DNA from: Prevotellaceae bacterium UBA5903
GTDB lineage: Bacteria > Bacteroidota > Bacteroidia > Bacteroidales > Bacteroidaceae
Direction of reading: 5' to 3'
Length of the DNA stretch: 7,506 nt
Assembly (NCBI GenBank): GCA_002431845.1
Contig: DJEH01000152.1
Coordinates: 8,604-16,109 of the forward strand
Shown here: positions 1 through 6,630 of the stretch, one piece after another
Layout of the letters: every line of letters starts with the position of its first letter
Position numbering within the stretch: the stretch's first letter is position 1
The notes under the pieces: model-generated
Seen by the model: only the letters and a program-made list of their open reading frames with translations
Told to the model about the DNA's origin: nothing
Database searches by the model: none
Made by a program: the position numbers and the translations under genes

Positions 1-26
1 ATTTTTAAAACAACTATACATTATAC

Positions 27-1145
27 ATGATTACCTCCGATCAACTTAAAGACGCCCAAAACCGTGTAGAGGCTTTGCACCGCTACCTTGATATTGATGC
101 AAAAAAAATGCAACTTGAAGAAGAACAGTTGCGTACACAAGACCCTGGTTTTTGGGACGATGCAAAGCGTGCAGAAGAACAGATGAAGAAGGTAAAGGGT
201 ATTGAAAAATGGATTGAAGGCTACAAACAGGTAAAAACACTTGTAGACGAACTTGCGCTTGCATTCGACTTTTACAAAGAAGAAATGGTGACTGAGGAGG
301 AAGTAGATGCAGATTACACCAAATGTATAGATGCAATTGAGGCTCTTGAACTTCGCAATATGTTGCGTCAGGAAGAGGACCAAATGTCGTGTGTATTGAA
401 GATAAACTCGGGTGCTGGTGGTACGGAAAGTCAAGATTGGGCTTCAATGCTCATGCGTATGTATATGCGCTATGCCGAAGCACAAGGTTACAAATGCACT
501 ATTTCTCATTTGCAAGATGGCGATGAGGCTGGTATCAAAACCGTAACGATGGAGATTGAGGGCGATAGTGCCTATGGATACCTAAAGAGCGAGAATGGTG
601 TGCATCGCCTTGTGCGTGTATCACCTTATAATGCTCAAGGAAAGCGTATGACATCTTTTGCCTCTGTGTTTGTAACTCCATTGGTAGACGATACCATTGA
701 GGTGTATGTTGATCCCTCTAAAATATCGTGGGACTTATTCCGCTCTGGTGGTGCTGGTGGACAGAATGTCAATAAGGTAGAAACGGGTGTACGCCTTCGT
801 TATCAATATACCGATCCCGATACAGGCGAGGAAGAAGAAATACTTATTGAGAACACCGAAAGTCGCAAACAACTTGAAAATCGTGAAAACGCCATGCGCT
901 TGTTGCGCTCTCAACTTTACGATCGTGCGTTGCAAAAACGCAAAGCTGAACAGGCTAAGATAGAGGCGGGCAAGAAGAAGATTGAGTGGGGTAGCCAAAT
1001 ACGTAGCTATGTGTTTGACGACCGACGAGTAAAAGATCACCGCACAGGCTACCAAACAAGCGATGTTAATGGCGTGATGGACGGCAAGATAGATGGCTTT
1101 ATCAAAGCTTATTTGATGGAGTTTTCAGAAAAAGGAAACGAGTAA
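27..1145 (+). CDS. prfB: Peptide chain release factor 2 (RF2), no programmed frameshift
   Basis: Class I release factor that reads UGA and UAA in the ribosomal A site and triggers hydrolysis of peptidyl-tRNA; cytoplasmic. It is 372 aa, against 365 aa in E. coli. Seen: an N-terminal helical domain, the PCRF core with a GAGGTESQDWA segment near residues 128-138, the codon-recognition tripeptide as S199-P200-Y201 (E. coli RF2 has SPF), and the catalytic GGQ at 244-246 inside SGGAGGQNVN. A conserved WGSQIRSYVFDDRR block follows near 321-335. The position matching E. coli residue 246 is Ser240. E. coli prfB has an in-frame UGA after a CUU slippery codon; here the same place reads CTT GAT in one unbroken frame, with no upstream purine-rich stimulator, so autoregulation by +1 frameshifting is absent. 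The ATG at 27 fits the family N-terminus (MITSDQLKDAQNRVEAL). Only 26 nt lie upstream, so its promoter is out of view. Confidence 0.97.
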   Translation: MITSDQLKDAQNRVEALHRYLDIDAKKMQLEEEQLRTQDPGFWDDAKRAEEQMKKVKGIEKWIEGYKQVKTLVDELALAFDFYKEEMVTEEEVDADYTKCIDAIEALELRNMLRQEEDQMSCVLKINSGAGGTESQDWASMLMRMYMRYAEAQGYKCTISHLQDGDEAGIKTVTMEIEGDSAYGYLKSENGVHRLVRVSPYNAQGKRMTSFASVFVTPLVDDTIEVYVDPSKISWDLFRSGGAGGQNVNKVETGVRLRYQYTDPDTGEEEEILIENTESRKQLENRENAMRLLRSQLYDRALQKRKAEQAKIEAGKKKIEWGSQIRSYVFDDRRVKDHRTGYQTSDVNGVMDGKIDGFIKAYLMEFSEKGNE

Positions 1146-1170
1146 CAAATAATATAAATATATCTTTACC

Positions 1171-1314
1171 ATGAACGAAAAAAAGAATTTAAAGCGCAAG
1201 GCTCGCGAAGCTTTGCAAAGAAGACAAGCTAACAGAGTGGTAAATGGCATATTCATTGCTCTCATCTTGATAGCAGTGTTAGCTTTGGCCGCTTATTGGG
1301 CAATAGCTAATTAA
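1171..1314 (+). CDS. Small single-helix membrane protein, 47 aa, function unknown
   Basis: I do not recognise a named family. The ORF runs ATG to TAA for 47 codons, starting 25 nt after prfB and ending just before a terminator-like hairpin, so it is probably cotranscribed with prfB. The first 25 residues are strongly basic (K4, K5, K8, R9, K10, R12, R17, R18, R22, against only E3 and E13). Residues 26-46 form one uninterrupted hydrophobic stretch rich in Ile, Leu and Ala, with Y42 and W43 near its end. By the positive-inside rule this predicts a cytoplasmic N-terminus and one membrane helix, with almost nothing beyond it. There is no signal peptidase site or lipobox. The clean amphipathic-to-hydrophobic design and the fit between two genes argue for a real gene; its shortness leaves doubt. 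Role unknown. Confidence 0.7.
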   Translation: MNEKKNLKRKAREALQRRQANRVVNGIFIALILIAVLALAAYWAIAN

Positions 1315-1327
1315 AGAAGAATAATGT

Positions 1328-1377
1328 GGTCTTGTGTTCTCTATGTTAAATATAGAGAAGCAAGACCTTAATTTTTT
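1328..1377 (+). terminator. Terminator-like hairpin after prfB-microprotein, directly before the CYTH gene
   Basis: GGTCTTG (1328-1334) pairs with CAAGACC (1361-1367). The inner arm TTCTCTAT (1337-1344) pairs with ATAGAGAA (1352-1359), with a TG/G internal bulge and a 7-nt loop. It is followed by TTAA and six T. It fits an intrinsic terminator for the prfB unit. Only 11 nt separate the T run from the next ATG, so it may instead be read through as an attenuator or leader hairpin. Confidence 0.75.
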
Positions 1378-1388
1378 ATCAGATTTTC

Positions 1389-1859
1389 ATGGCTTTAGAA
1401 ATTGAACGAAAGTTTTTGGTAAGTGGCGATTACAAGTCGCTTTCAACCTCACATAGCCGTATCAAACAAGGCTATATTTGCAGTGCAAAGGGCAGAACAG
1501 TACGTGTGCGCATACGTGATAAAAAAGGTTATCTTACAATTAAAGGCCCTTCGCTAAATGGTGGCCTTTCGCGTTATGAGTTCGAAAAAGAGATTACGCT
1601 TGATGAGGCGCTATCGCTGATGATGCTGTGCGAACCTGGCATTGTGGATAAAACACGTTGGCTTGTGCCTATGGGCAATCACACTTATGAGGTGGATGAA
1701 TTTTATGGTGATAACGAAGGATTAGTTGTAGCAGAGGTAGAGCTAAAGAGCGAGAATGAGCCGTTTGAACGTGCACCCTTCTTGGGGCAAGAGGTAACAG
1801 GCGACCGCAAATATTATAATTCATCGTTACGCATACACCCTTATAAAGACTGGAAATAA
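1389..1859 (+). CDS. CYTH-domain (triphosphate tunnel metalloenzyme) protein
   Basis: Single-domain CYTH protein of 156 aa. The family forms a beta-barrel tunnel that binds a triphosphate group and divalent metals; members hydrolyse inorganic tripolyphosphate or thiamine triphosphate, or act as class IV adenylate cyclases. Seen: the diagnostic ExExK motif at the extreme N-terminus (E4, E6, K8 in MALEIERKFLV), basic strand residues R39, R41 and R43, K52 in the TIKG strand, the acidic E64 and E66 in RYEFEKE, K88-T89-R90, and the late acidic strands E101-V-D103 and E116-V-E118. This covers the residues expected to line the tunnel. There is no fused CHAD domain. Small stand-alone bacterial members of this type mostly behave as tripolyphosphatases, so I infer that activity rather than cyclase; the sequence alone cannot settle the substrate. 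The start is fixed because ExExK must lie next to the N-terminus. A hairpin with a T run ends 11 nt upstream. Confidence 0.9.
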   Translation: MALEIERKFLVSGDYKSLSTSHSRIKQGYICSAKGRTVRVRIRDKKGYLTIKGPSLNGGLSRYEFEKEITLDEALSLMMLCEPGIVDKTRWLVPMGNHTYEVDEFYGDNEGLVVAEVELKSENEPFERAPFLGQEVTGDRKYYNSSLRIHPYKDWK

Positions 1860-1926
1860 TTGCCAAAACTTACTATCTTGTTTTTTCTCTTTGTAATATC
1901 CATGTATCACTTTATTGATTAATAAC

Positions 1927-1966
1927 ATAAAAAAGTAACAAATCATAAGAATTGTTACTTTTTTAT
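1927..1966. terminator. Bidirectional intrinsic terminator after the CYTH gene
   Basis: A perfect 15-bp stem (1927-1941 with 1952-1966) built on AAAAAAGTAACA and TGTTACTTTTTT, with a 10-nt loop. The 3' arm supplies a T run on the + strand and the 5' arm an A run, so it can terminate in either direction. It lies 67 nt after the CYTH stop and separates that unit from the NADH dehydrogenase. Nothing else is evident in 1860-1926. Confidence 0.85.
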
Positions 1967-1990
1967 TAAATACAATTGCTCTATAAGCCG

Positions 1991-1998
1991 TAAATTTG
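1991..1998 (+). promoter_or_regulatory. Candidate Bacteroidetes -7 box for the NDH-2 gene
   Basis: TAAATTTG matches the Bacteroidetes -7 consensus TAnnTTTG exactly and lies between the preceding terminator and the NDH-2 start. No good TTTG box is found 19-21 nt upstream, so support is partial. Transcription from here would begin near 2003 and give a leader of about 100 nt. Confidence 0.45.
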
Positions 1999-2009
1999 TA
2001 GAGTGTTAT

Positions 2010-2056
2010 CGAAGCAGAAAACGTGTAGAGATCGCAATATCTCTTTTTCTGTTTCG
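2010..2056 (+). promoter_or_regulatory. Long hairpin in the NDH-2 5' leader
   Basis: Outer arm CGAAGCAGAAAA (2010-2021) pairs with TTTTCTGTTTCG (2045-2056) with one G-U pair. The inner arm AGAGAT (2027-2032) pairs with ATCTCT (2039-2044) around the loop CGCAAT. The 5' side carries an unpaired CGTGT bulge (2022-2026). This gives 18 pairs near the predicted RNA 5' end. No T run follows, so it is not a normal terminator. An AAGGAG run (2060-2065) follows, but it is about 37 nt before the start codon. Role unknown: RNA stabilisation or regulation is inferred. Confidence 0.5.
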
Positions 2057-2102
2057 TGAAAAGGAGAAATAACAAATTATTTAAAAAGAATATATAAAGG
2101 AT

Positions 2103-3482
2103 ATGAGCTTTAACCTTCCAAAGACAGACAAAAAGCGAGTGGTGATTGTAGGCGGTGGCTTCGGTGGCCTAAAGTTAGCAAACAAATTGTGTAACAGCAA
2201 TTTCCAAGTGGTATTGGTAGACCGTAATAATTATCATCAATTTCCCCCATTAATCTATCAAATTGCATCGGCAGGTATTGAACCAAGCTCAATCTCTTTC
2301 CCATTCCGTAAGATATTCCAAAAGCGCAAAGACTTCTTCTTTCGTATGGCAGAAGTGCGCTCTATCTTTCCCGAACACAAAATTATCCAAACCTCAATAG
2401 GCAAGGTTAGCTATGATTATTTGGTGTTGGCAGCAGGTGCGACAACCAATTTCTTTGGCAATAAAAATGTAGCCGAAAATGCCATGCCGATGAAAAATGT
2501 AGGCGAGGCCATGGGCTTGCGTAATGCCTTACTTGATAATTTTGAGCGTGCACTAACTTGTGCTACCGACAAGGAGCGTCAAGAGTTGCTCAATGTTGTG
2601 ATTGTGGGTGGTGGTGCCACAGGTGTAGAAATTGCGGGAGCTCTGAGCGAGATGAAAAACTTTGTCTTGCCTAAGGATTATCCCGACCTTCCCACTTCGC
2701 TCATGAACATCTATCTTATTGAGGCAGGCCCACGATTGCTTGCAGCGATGAGTCCTGAAAGCAGTCAAAAGGTTGAAAAATATTTGCGCACAATGGGTGT
2801 AAACGTGTTACTCAACAAGATGGTTACAGATTATAAAGACCATAATGTGCAACTAAAAGATGGTAGTAGCATTGCCACTCGTACTTTTATATGGGTGAGT
2901 GGTGTGATGGCTCAACCTGTTGGCAACCTCGACGATTCGCACCTTGGGCGTGGACGTCGCATCGTTGTTGATGAGTACAATCGCGTAGAAGGACTAGAGG
3001 ATGTTTTCTGCATTGGCGACCAGTGCATCATGCCAAAGGGCGACGATAAATGGCCTGGCGGACACCCACAATTGGCGCAGGTAGCTATCCAACAAGGTAA
3101 TAATTTAGCAAAGAACCTTAAGCGTTTGGCAAATGGAAAAGAAATGAAACCTTTCCAGTACAAAAACCTTGGTACAATGGCCACTGTAGGTCGTAACCGT
3201 GCCGTAGCAGAGTTTAGCAAGATGAAGTTCGGTGGCTTTATGGCATGGGCGCTTTGGCTTGTGGTTCACTTGCGTTCTATTTTGGGCGTGCGTAACAAGC
3301 TCATCGTACTCTTTAACTGGTTGTGGAACTACATATCTTACTCACAGTCGTTGCGCATGATTATCTATGCAAAGAAGGCCAAAGAGGTAATCGACCGCGA
3401 AAAGCGCTTGGCATCAACACACTGGGGTACAGATTTGCTTAGCGAGGGTTCTGAAGACCCTAACAATACAGTTGATGACTAA
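2103..3482 (+). CDS. ndh: Type II NADH:quinone oxidoreductase (NDH-2)
   Basis: Single-subunit, non-proton-pumping flavoprotein that oxidises NADH and reduces membrane quinone (menaquinone expected in Bacteroidales); peripheral on the inner face of the cytoplasmic membrane. It has 459 aa, within the family's usual range. Seen: the N-terminal FAD Rossmann motif GGGFGG at residues 17-22 with acidic D40 at the end of the second strand; NYHQFPPLIYQIASAG (43-58), close to the family's NYHLFQPLLYQVATAG; the second Rossmann motif for NADH, GGGATG at 169-174, followed by E176; the FAD-contacting CIGDQ with D306; and the quinone-site signature AQVAIQQG (325-332). The C-terminal region has a hydrophobic stretch (GFMAWALWLVVHL) and an amphipathic helix typical of NDH-2 membrane anchoring, then an acidic tail. 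The ATG at 2103 leaves the usual short lead before the first glycine motif. It has a terminator before it and a hairpin after it, so it is probably monocistronic. Confidence 0.93.
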   Translation: MSFNLPKTDKKRVVIVGGGFGGLKLANKLCNSNFQVVLVDRNNYHQFPPLIYQIASAGIEPSSISFPFRKIFQKRKDFFFRMAEVRSIFPEHKIIQTSIGKVSYDYLVLAAGATTNFFGNKNVAENAMPMKNVGEAMGLRNALLDNFERALTCATDKERQELLNVVIVGGGATGVEIAGALSEMKNFVLPKDYPDLPTSLMNIYLIEAGPRLLAAMSPESSQKVEKYLRTMGVNVLLNKMVTDYKDHNVQLKDGSSIATRTFIWVSGVMAQPVGNLDDSHLGRGRRIVVDEYNRVEGLEDVFCIGDQCIMPKGDDKWPGGHPQLAQVAIQQGNNLAKNLKRLANGKEMKPFQYKNLGTMATVGRNRAVAEFSKMKFGGFMAWALWLVVHLRSILGVRNKLIVLFNWLWNYISYSQSLRMIIYAKKAKEVIDREKRLASTHWGTDLLSEGSEDPNNTVDD

Positions 3483-3520
3483 TCATCAATAGCATACACT
3501 TTTTTTATCTTTTAGATAAT

Positions 3521-3576
3521 ATAGCAATACAGTCTTTGAATATGTAAAAGCATATGTTCAAAGGCTGTATTGTTGT
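3521..3576 (+). terminator. Long hairpin after the NDH-2 gene, probable terminator with weak T tail
   Basis: CAATACAG (3525-3532) pairs with CTGTATTG (3565-3572). The stem continues inward through TCTTTGAATATGT to give about 21 pairs with a few G-U, around the loop AAAAGC (3546-3551). Up to four more weak pairs extend the base. The position, 38 nt after the stop, suits a terminator, but the sequence after it (GTGTAATATTTT) has only a poor T tract. A separate 6-bp TTATCT/AGATAA hairpin precedes it at 3505-3519. Confidence 0.6.
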
Positions 3577-3632
3577 GTAATATTTTACCAATTTTATGTT
3601 AAAGCCATGTCATACAATTGTTTAAGAGGTGC

Positions 3633-3668
3633 TAAGAGCAAAGAAAATAAGCAATTTCTTTGCTCTTA
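3633..3668. repeat. Perfect 14-bp inverted repeat overlapping the alaS -33 box
   Basis: TAAGAGCAAAGAAA (3633-3646) and its exact reverse complement TTTCTTTGCTCTTA (3655-3668) flank an 8-nt AT-rich spacer. The right arm contains the TTTG (3659-3662) that I read as the -33 element of the alaS promoter. It could be an operator, or a terminator hairpin for upstream transcription; no T run follows on the + strand. Confidence 0.8.
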
Positions 3669-3690
3669 CCTATGGTTTGCAGTAACTTTG
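3659..3690 (+). promoter_or_regulatory. alaS promoter (Bacteroidetes -33/-7 type)
   Basis: TTTG (3659-3662), a 20-nt spacer, then TAACTTTG (3683-3690): an exact match to TTTG-N19-21-TAnnTTTG, the Bacteroidetes primary sigma promoter. Transcription would start near 3695-3698, about 25-28 nt before the alaS ATG. This is the best promoter in the window, and it rules out alaS start codons upstream of about 3695. Confidence 0.8.
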
Positions 3691-3722
3691 CGGAACAAAC
3701 GAAAACAAATTATAACACATAT

Positions 3723-6350
3723 ATGATGACAGCTAACGAAATCCGTGACTCGTACAAGAAATTCTTTGAGTCAAAAGGACATACCATCGTACCATCGGCT
3801 CCTATGGTCATAAAGGATGACCCCACATTGATGTTTACCAATGCAGGTATGAACCAATGGAAGGATATCATTCTCGGGCAAAGAGACCCTGAACCACGCC
3901 GCCGCACCGACTCTCAAAAGTGCTTAAGAGTTAGTGGTAAGCACAACGATCTTGAAGAAGTAGGCCACGATACCTATCACCACACCATGTTTGAGATGTT
4001 GGGCAATTGGAGTTTTGGCGACTATTTTAAAGAAGGAGCTATTGATTATGCATGGGAATATTTGGTAGATGTGCTTCACCTCGATCCCAACGATTTGTAT
4101 GCTACAGTGTTCGAAGGTTCACCCGAGGAGAACTTGGGTAGAGATGACGAAGCTGCTAAAATATGGCTGAAGCATCTGCCTGCTGACCACATCATTAATG
4201 GTAACAAGCACGACAACTTTTGGGAAATGGGCGATACAGGTCCTTGTGGCCCTTGCTCAGAAATCCACTTGGATAGCCGTACACCCGAAGAAAAAGCAAA
4301 GACTCCTGGCTACGAACTTGTAAATAAAGACGACCCACAGGTTATTGAAATATGGAACATCGTGTTCATGCAGTATAACCGTAAGGCCAATGGCTCGCTC
4401 GAACCACTTCCTATGCACGTTATCGATACCGGTATGGGGTTTGAACGTTTGGTTCGTGCTATTCAAGGTAAAAATTCAAACTACGATACCGACATATTCC
4501 AACCCATTATCAAGAAGATTGGCGAACTCTCTGGCTTTGAATATGGCAAGGACGAAAAGATTGATGTGGCCATGCGTGTCATTGCAGATCACTTGCGTGC
4601 CATTGCATTCTCTATTGCCGATGGTCAGTTGCCATCAAATGCTAAAGCGGGTTATGTAATACGCCGTATTTTGCGTCGTGCCGTTCGCTATGCGTACACC
4701 TTCTTAGGACAACGCGAAGCATTCCTTTGCAAACTTGTTCCTACACTCGTGCAGGAAATGGGCGAAGCCTATCCCGAATTAGTAGCGCAACAAGTGCTGA
4801 TTGGCAAGGTAATGCAAGAGGAAGAAGAGAGCTTTTTGCGCACCTTGTCTACTGGTATCAACATGCTTGAGGCTGTTATAGCTGACACAAAGAAAAACGG
4901 CAAAAAGGTGGTTGATGGCGAAAAAGCCTTTACTCTTTTCGACACTTATGGCTTCCCTCTCGACCTCACAGAGCTTATCTGCCATGAAAATGGACTTGAG
5001 GTAGACGAAGAAGGTTTCAATGCCGAAATGCAAAAGCAAAAGGAGCGTGCACGCAATGCAGCTGCAGTCGAAACAGACGATTGGGTTGTGTTAAAAGAAG
5101 GCGAAACTGAGTTTAAGGGATGGGACACTACGTCAAGTGATTGCCACATATTACGCTATCGCCGTGTGCAACAAAAAAAGCAAGTGTTCTACGAAATCAC
5201 TTTAGACCAAACACCATTCTATGCAGAAATGGGTGGTCAGGTAGGTGATCAAGGTTGGCTTATTGATGGTGATGAGAAGATTGAAGTATTCGACACAAAG
5301 AGAGAGAACAATCTGCCTATCCACTTAACTAAAAAGCTACCTACACACCCTGAGCACACCTTCCATGCAGTGGTAAACGAGAAGTTGCGTAGCGGAAGCG
5401 AAGCAAACCACTCTGCAACTCACCTCTTAGATCAAGCTCTCAGAGAGGTGCTCGGTACACACGTTGAGCAAAAGGGTTCGCTCTGTACACCAGACTATTT
5501 GCGCTTTGACTTCTCACACTTCCAAAAGGTTACAGCCGACGAATTGCGTCAGGTAGAACGCATTGTCAATCGTCGCATTCGCGAGGATATCCCTCTCCAG
5601 GACCATCGCGATGTGCCTATGGAAGAGGCTAAAAAGCTTGGTGCTATCGCTCTCTTTGGTGAGAAGTATGGCGACAAAGTACGCGTCGTACAGTTTGGTA
5701 AGAGCGTAGAGTTCTGCGGTGGATGCCACGTAAAGAGCACTGGTAAGATTGGGTTGTTCCGCATTGTTTCAGAGAGTAGTGTTGCTGCTGGCGTGCGCCG
5801 TATTGAGGCTATAACAGGTCAGGCTGCCGAAGAAAGCGTATACGCCCAACAAGATGTTCTTACACAACTCAAGGCATTCTTCAACAATGCCAAAGACCTC
5901 ACTGCTGCTATCCAAAAGACCATCGAAGAGAACGATGGACTCAAAAAGCAAGTAGATGAGTATGTAAAGAAACAAATAGCAAGTTTGCGCGACAAACTTG
6001 TTGCAAATGCCGAAGTTCACGATGGCATAAATTTGGTTAAGTGTGTAATACCTACCTCTATTGCTCCCGAAGCAGTTAAGGACCTTGCATTTCAAGTTTC
6101 AGGTTCATTGCCTAATAACACATTGTGTGTATTAGGTTCAACTCACGAGGGTAAACCTCTACTTACAGTGATGATTAGCAAGGACCTTGTTGCAAGTCGC
6201 AAACTCAATGCCGGACAGTTAGTTCGCGAAGCAGCCAAACTCATCAAGGGTGGTGGCGGTGGTGCTCCCCACTTTGCTACTGCAGGTGGTAAGGATGCCA
6301 ACGGCCTCGAAGATGCAGTAAAAAAGATTATAGAAACAGCATTGGCTTAA
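3723..6350 (+). CDS. alaS: Alanyl-tRNA synthetase
   Basis: Class II synthetase charging tRNA-Ala with alanine; cytoplasmic, essential. It has 875 aa from this start, against 876 in E. coli. Domains in order: the catalytic core (about 1-240) with the motif 2 region GHDTYHHTMFEMLGNWSFGDYF (81-102) and motif 3 DTGMGFERL (235-243), D235 being the alanine amino-group ligand position in E. coli; a helical tRNA-recognition domain; the editing domain with the zinc-ligand pattern H563xxxH567 (HSATH) and C665xxxH669 (CGGCH), so serine and glycine proofreading looks intact; a coiled-coil linker near 730-780; and a C-Ala domain ending in a glycine run and APHFATAGGKD. The frame stays open upstream to a TTG at 3660, but the promoter lies inside that extension. 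The tandem ATG ATG (3723, 3726) matches the family start MxTAxEIR; either codon is possible. Transcribed alone. Confidence 0.97.
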   Translation: MMTANEIRDSYKKFFESKGHTIVPSAPMVIKDDPTLMFTNAGMNQWKDIILGQRDPEPRRRTDSQKCLRVSGKHNDLEEVGHDTYHHTMFEMLGNWSFGDYFKEGAIDYAWEYLVDVLHLDPNDLYATVFEGSPEENLGRDDEAAKIWLKHLPADHIINGNKHDNFWEMGDTGPCGPCSEIHLDSRTPEEKAKTPGYELVNKDDPQVIEIWNIVFMQYNRKANGSLEPLPMHVIDTGMGFERLVRAIQGKNSNYDTDIFQPIIKKIGELSGFEYGKDEKIDVAMRVIADHLRAIAFSIADGQLPSNAKAGYVIRRILRRAVRYAYTFLGQREAFLCKLVPTLVQEMGEAYPELVAQQVLIGKVMQEEEESFLRTLSTGINMLEAVIADTKKNGKKVVDGEKAFTLFDTYGFPLDLTELICHENGLEVDEEGFNAEMQKQKERARNAAAVETDDWVVLKEGETEFKGWDTTSSDCHILRYRRVQQKKQVFYEITLDQTPFYAEMGGQVGDQGWLIDGDEKIEVFDTKRENNLPIHLTKKLPTHPEHTFHAVVNEKLRSGSEANHSATHLLDQALREVLGTHVEQKGSLCTPDYLRFDFSHFQKVTADELRQVERIVNRRIREDIPLQDHRDVPMEEAKKLGAIALFGEKYGDKVRVVQFGKSVEFCGGCHVKSTGKIGLFRIVSESSVAAGVRRIEAITGQAAEESVYAQQDVLTQLKAFFNNAKDLTAAIQKTIEENDGLKKQVDEYVKKQIASLRDKLVANAEVHDGINLVKCVIPTSIAPEAVKDLAFQVSGSLPNNTLCVLGSTHEGKPLLTVMISKDLVASRKLNAGQLVREAAKLIKGGGGGAPHFATAGGKDANGLEDAVKKIIETALA

Positions 6351-6377
6351 AGCTGTAAAGAATAAAATATAAAACAT

Positions 6378-6424
6378 AAAGAAGGCTTTGCTCCTATTTT
6401 GAGAGCAGAGCCTTCTTTGTACTT
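6378..6424 (+). terminator. Intrinsic terminator after alaS
   Basis: AAAGAAGGCTTTGCTC (6378-6393) pairs with GAGCAGAGCCTTCTTT (6403-6418), 16 pairs with one G-U, around a 9-nt loop. The 3' arm ends in CTTTGTACTTT, an interrupted T tail. It starts 28 nt after the alaS stop and closes this transcription unit. Confidence 0.8.
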
Positions 6425-6525
6425 TATAGGCATTAAAGTGCCATTTACCATGTAGTTGAGCAACAAAATTCAATAAGATTAGCAGAAAGTAAAGTACAAA
6501 AGCTATCAGTATCAGAAAAAAATAG

Positions 6526-6533
6526 TATATTTG
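6526..6533 (+). promoter_or_regulatory. Candidate -7 box for rplU-rpmA
   Basis: TATATTTG matches TAnnTTTG exactly and lies after the alaS terminator and 98 nt before the rplU ATG. I find no TTTG at the expected -33 distance, so the match is half-supported. The stretch 6425-6525 before it shows only a short GGCA/TGCC hairpin (6429-6442). The predicted transcript would start near 6538. Confidence 0.5.
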
Positions 6534-6534
6534 C

Positions 6535-6630
6535 AGCCGATTATAGAGTCCTAAGGGGCTAAAACAAAGAGATTGTGACAAATGAGAGCACAATCCGCCT
6601 CTCGGAAAAACCCGTTTATACAAATTAAAA
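6535..6630 (+). promoter_or_regulatory. Possible structured leader of rplU-rpmA
   Basis: The roughly 90-nt leader can form GATTGTG (6571-6577) with CACAATC (6589-6595), and AGCC (6535-6538) with GGCT (6557-6560). It also holds two overlapping small hairpins that exclude each other: CCG/CGG (6595-6597 with 6603-6605) and CGG/CCG (6603-6605 with 6612-6614). Ribosomal-protein operons are often autoregulated through such leaders; that this one is so is inference. Confidence 0.35.

Noticed and set aside
90..110. RF2 programmed +1 frameshift site
   Set aside because: The frame is continuous through the homologous position; there is no in-frame TGA and no purine-rich stimulator.
21..434. Minus-strand open frames opposite prfB, and a similar one at 6219-6623 opposite the alaS end and rplU leader
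   Set aside because: Compositional shadows: cysteine- and phenylalanine-rich translations with no recognisable domain, overlapping strong genes or terminators.
3660..3722. Extended alaS start at TTG 3660 or ATG 3672
   Set aside because: The extension covers the promoter (3659-3690) and an inverted-repeat arm, and has no counterpart in AlaRS N-termini; MxTAxEIR at 3723 fits the family.
6238..6265. Glycine-codon run near the alaS 3' end as a repeat
   Set aside because: It encodes the normal GGGGGAPH segment of the AlaRS C-terminal domain.
3636..6393. Shared 8-mer CTTTGCTC in the repeat before alaS and in the terminator after it
   Set aside because: An 8-nt match between low-complexity hairpin arms is expected by chance; no longer similarity exists.
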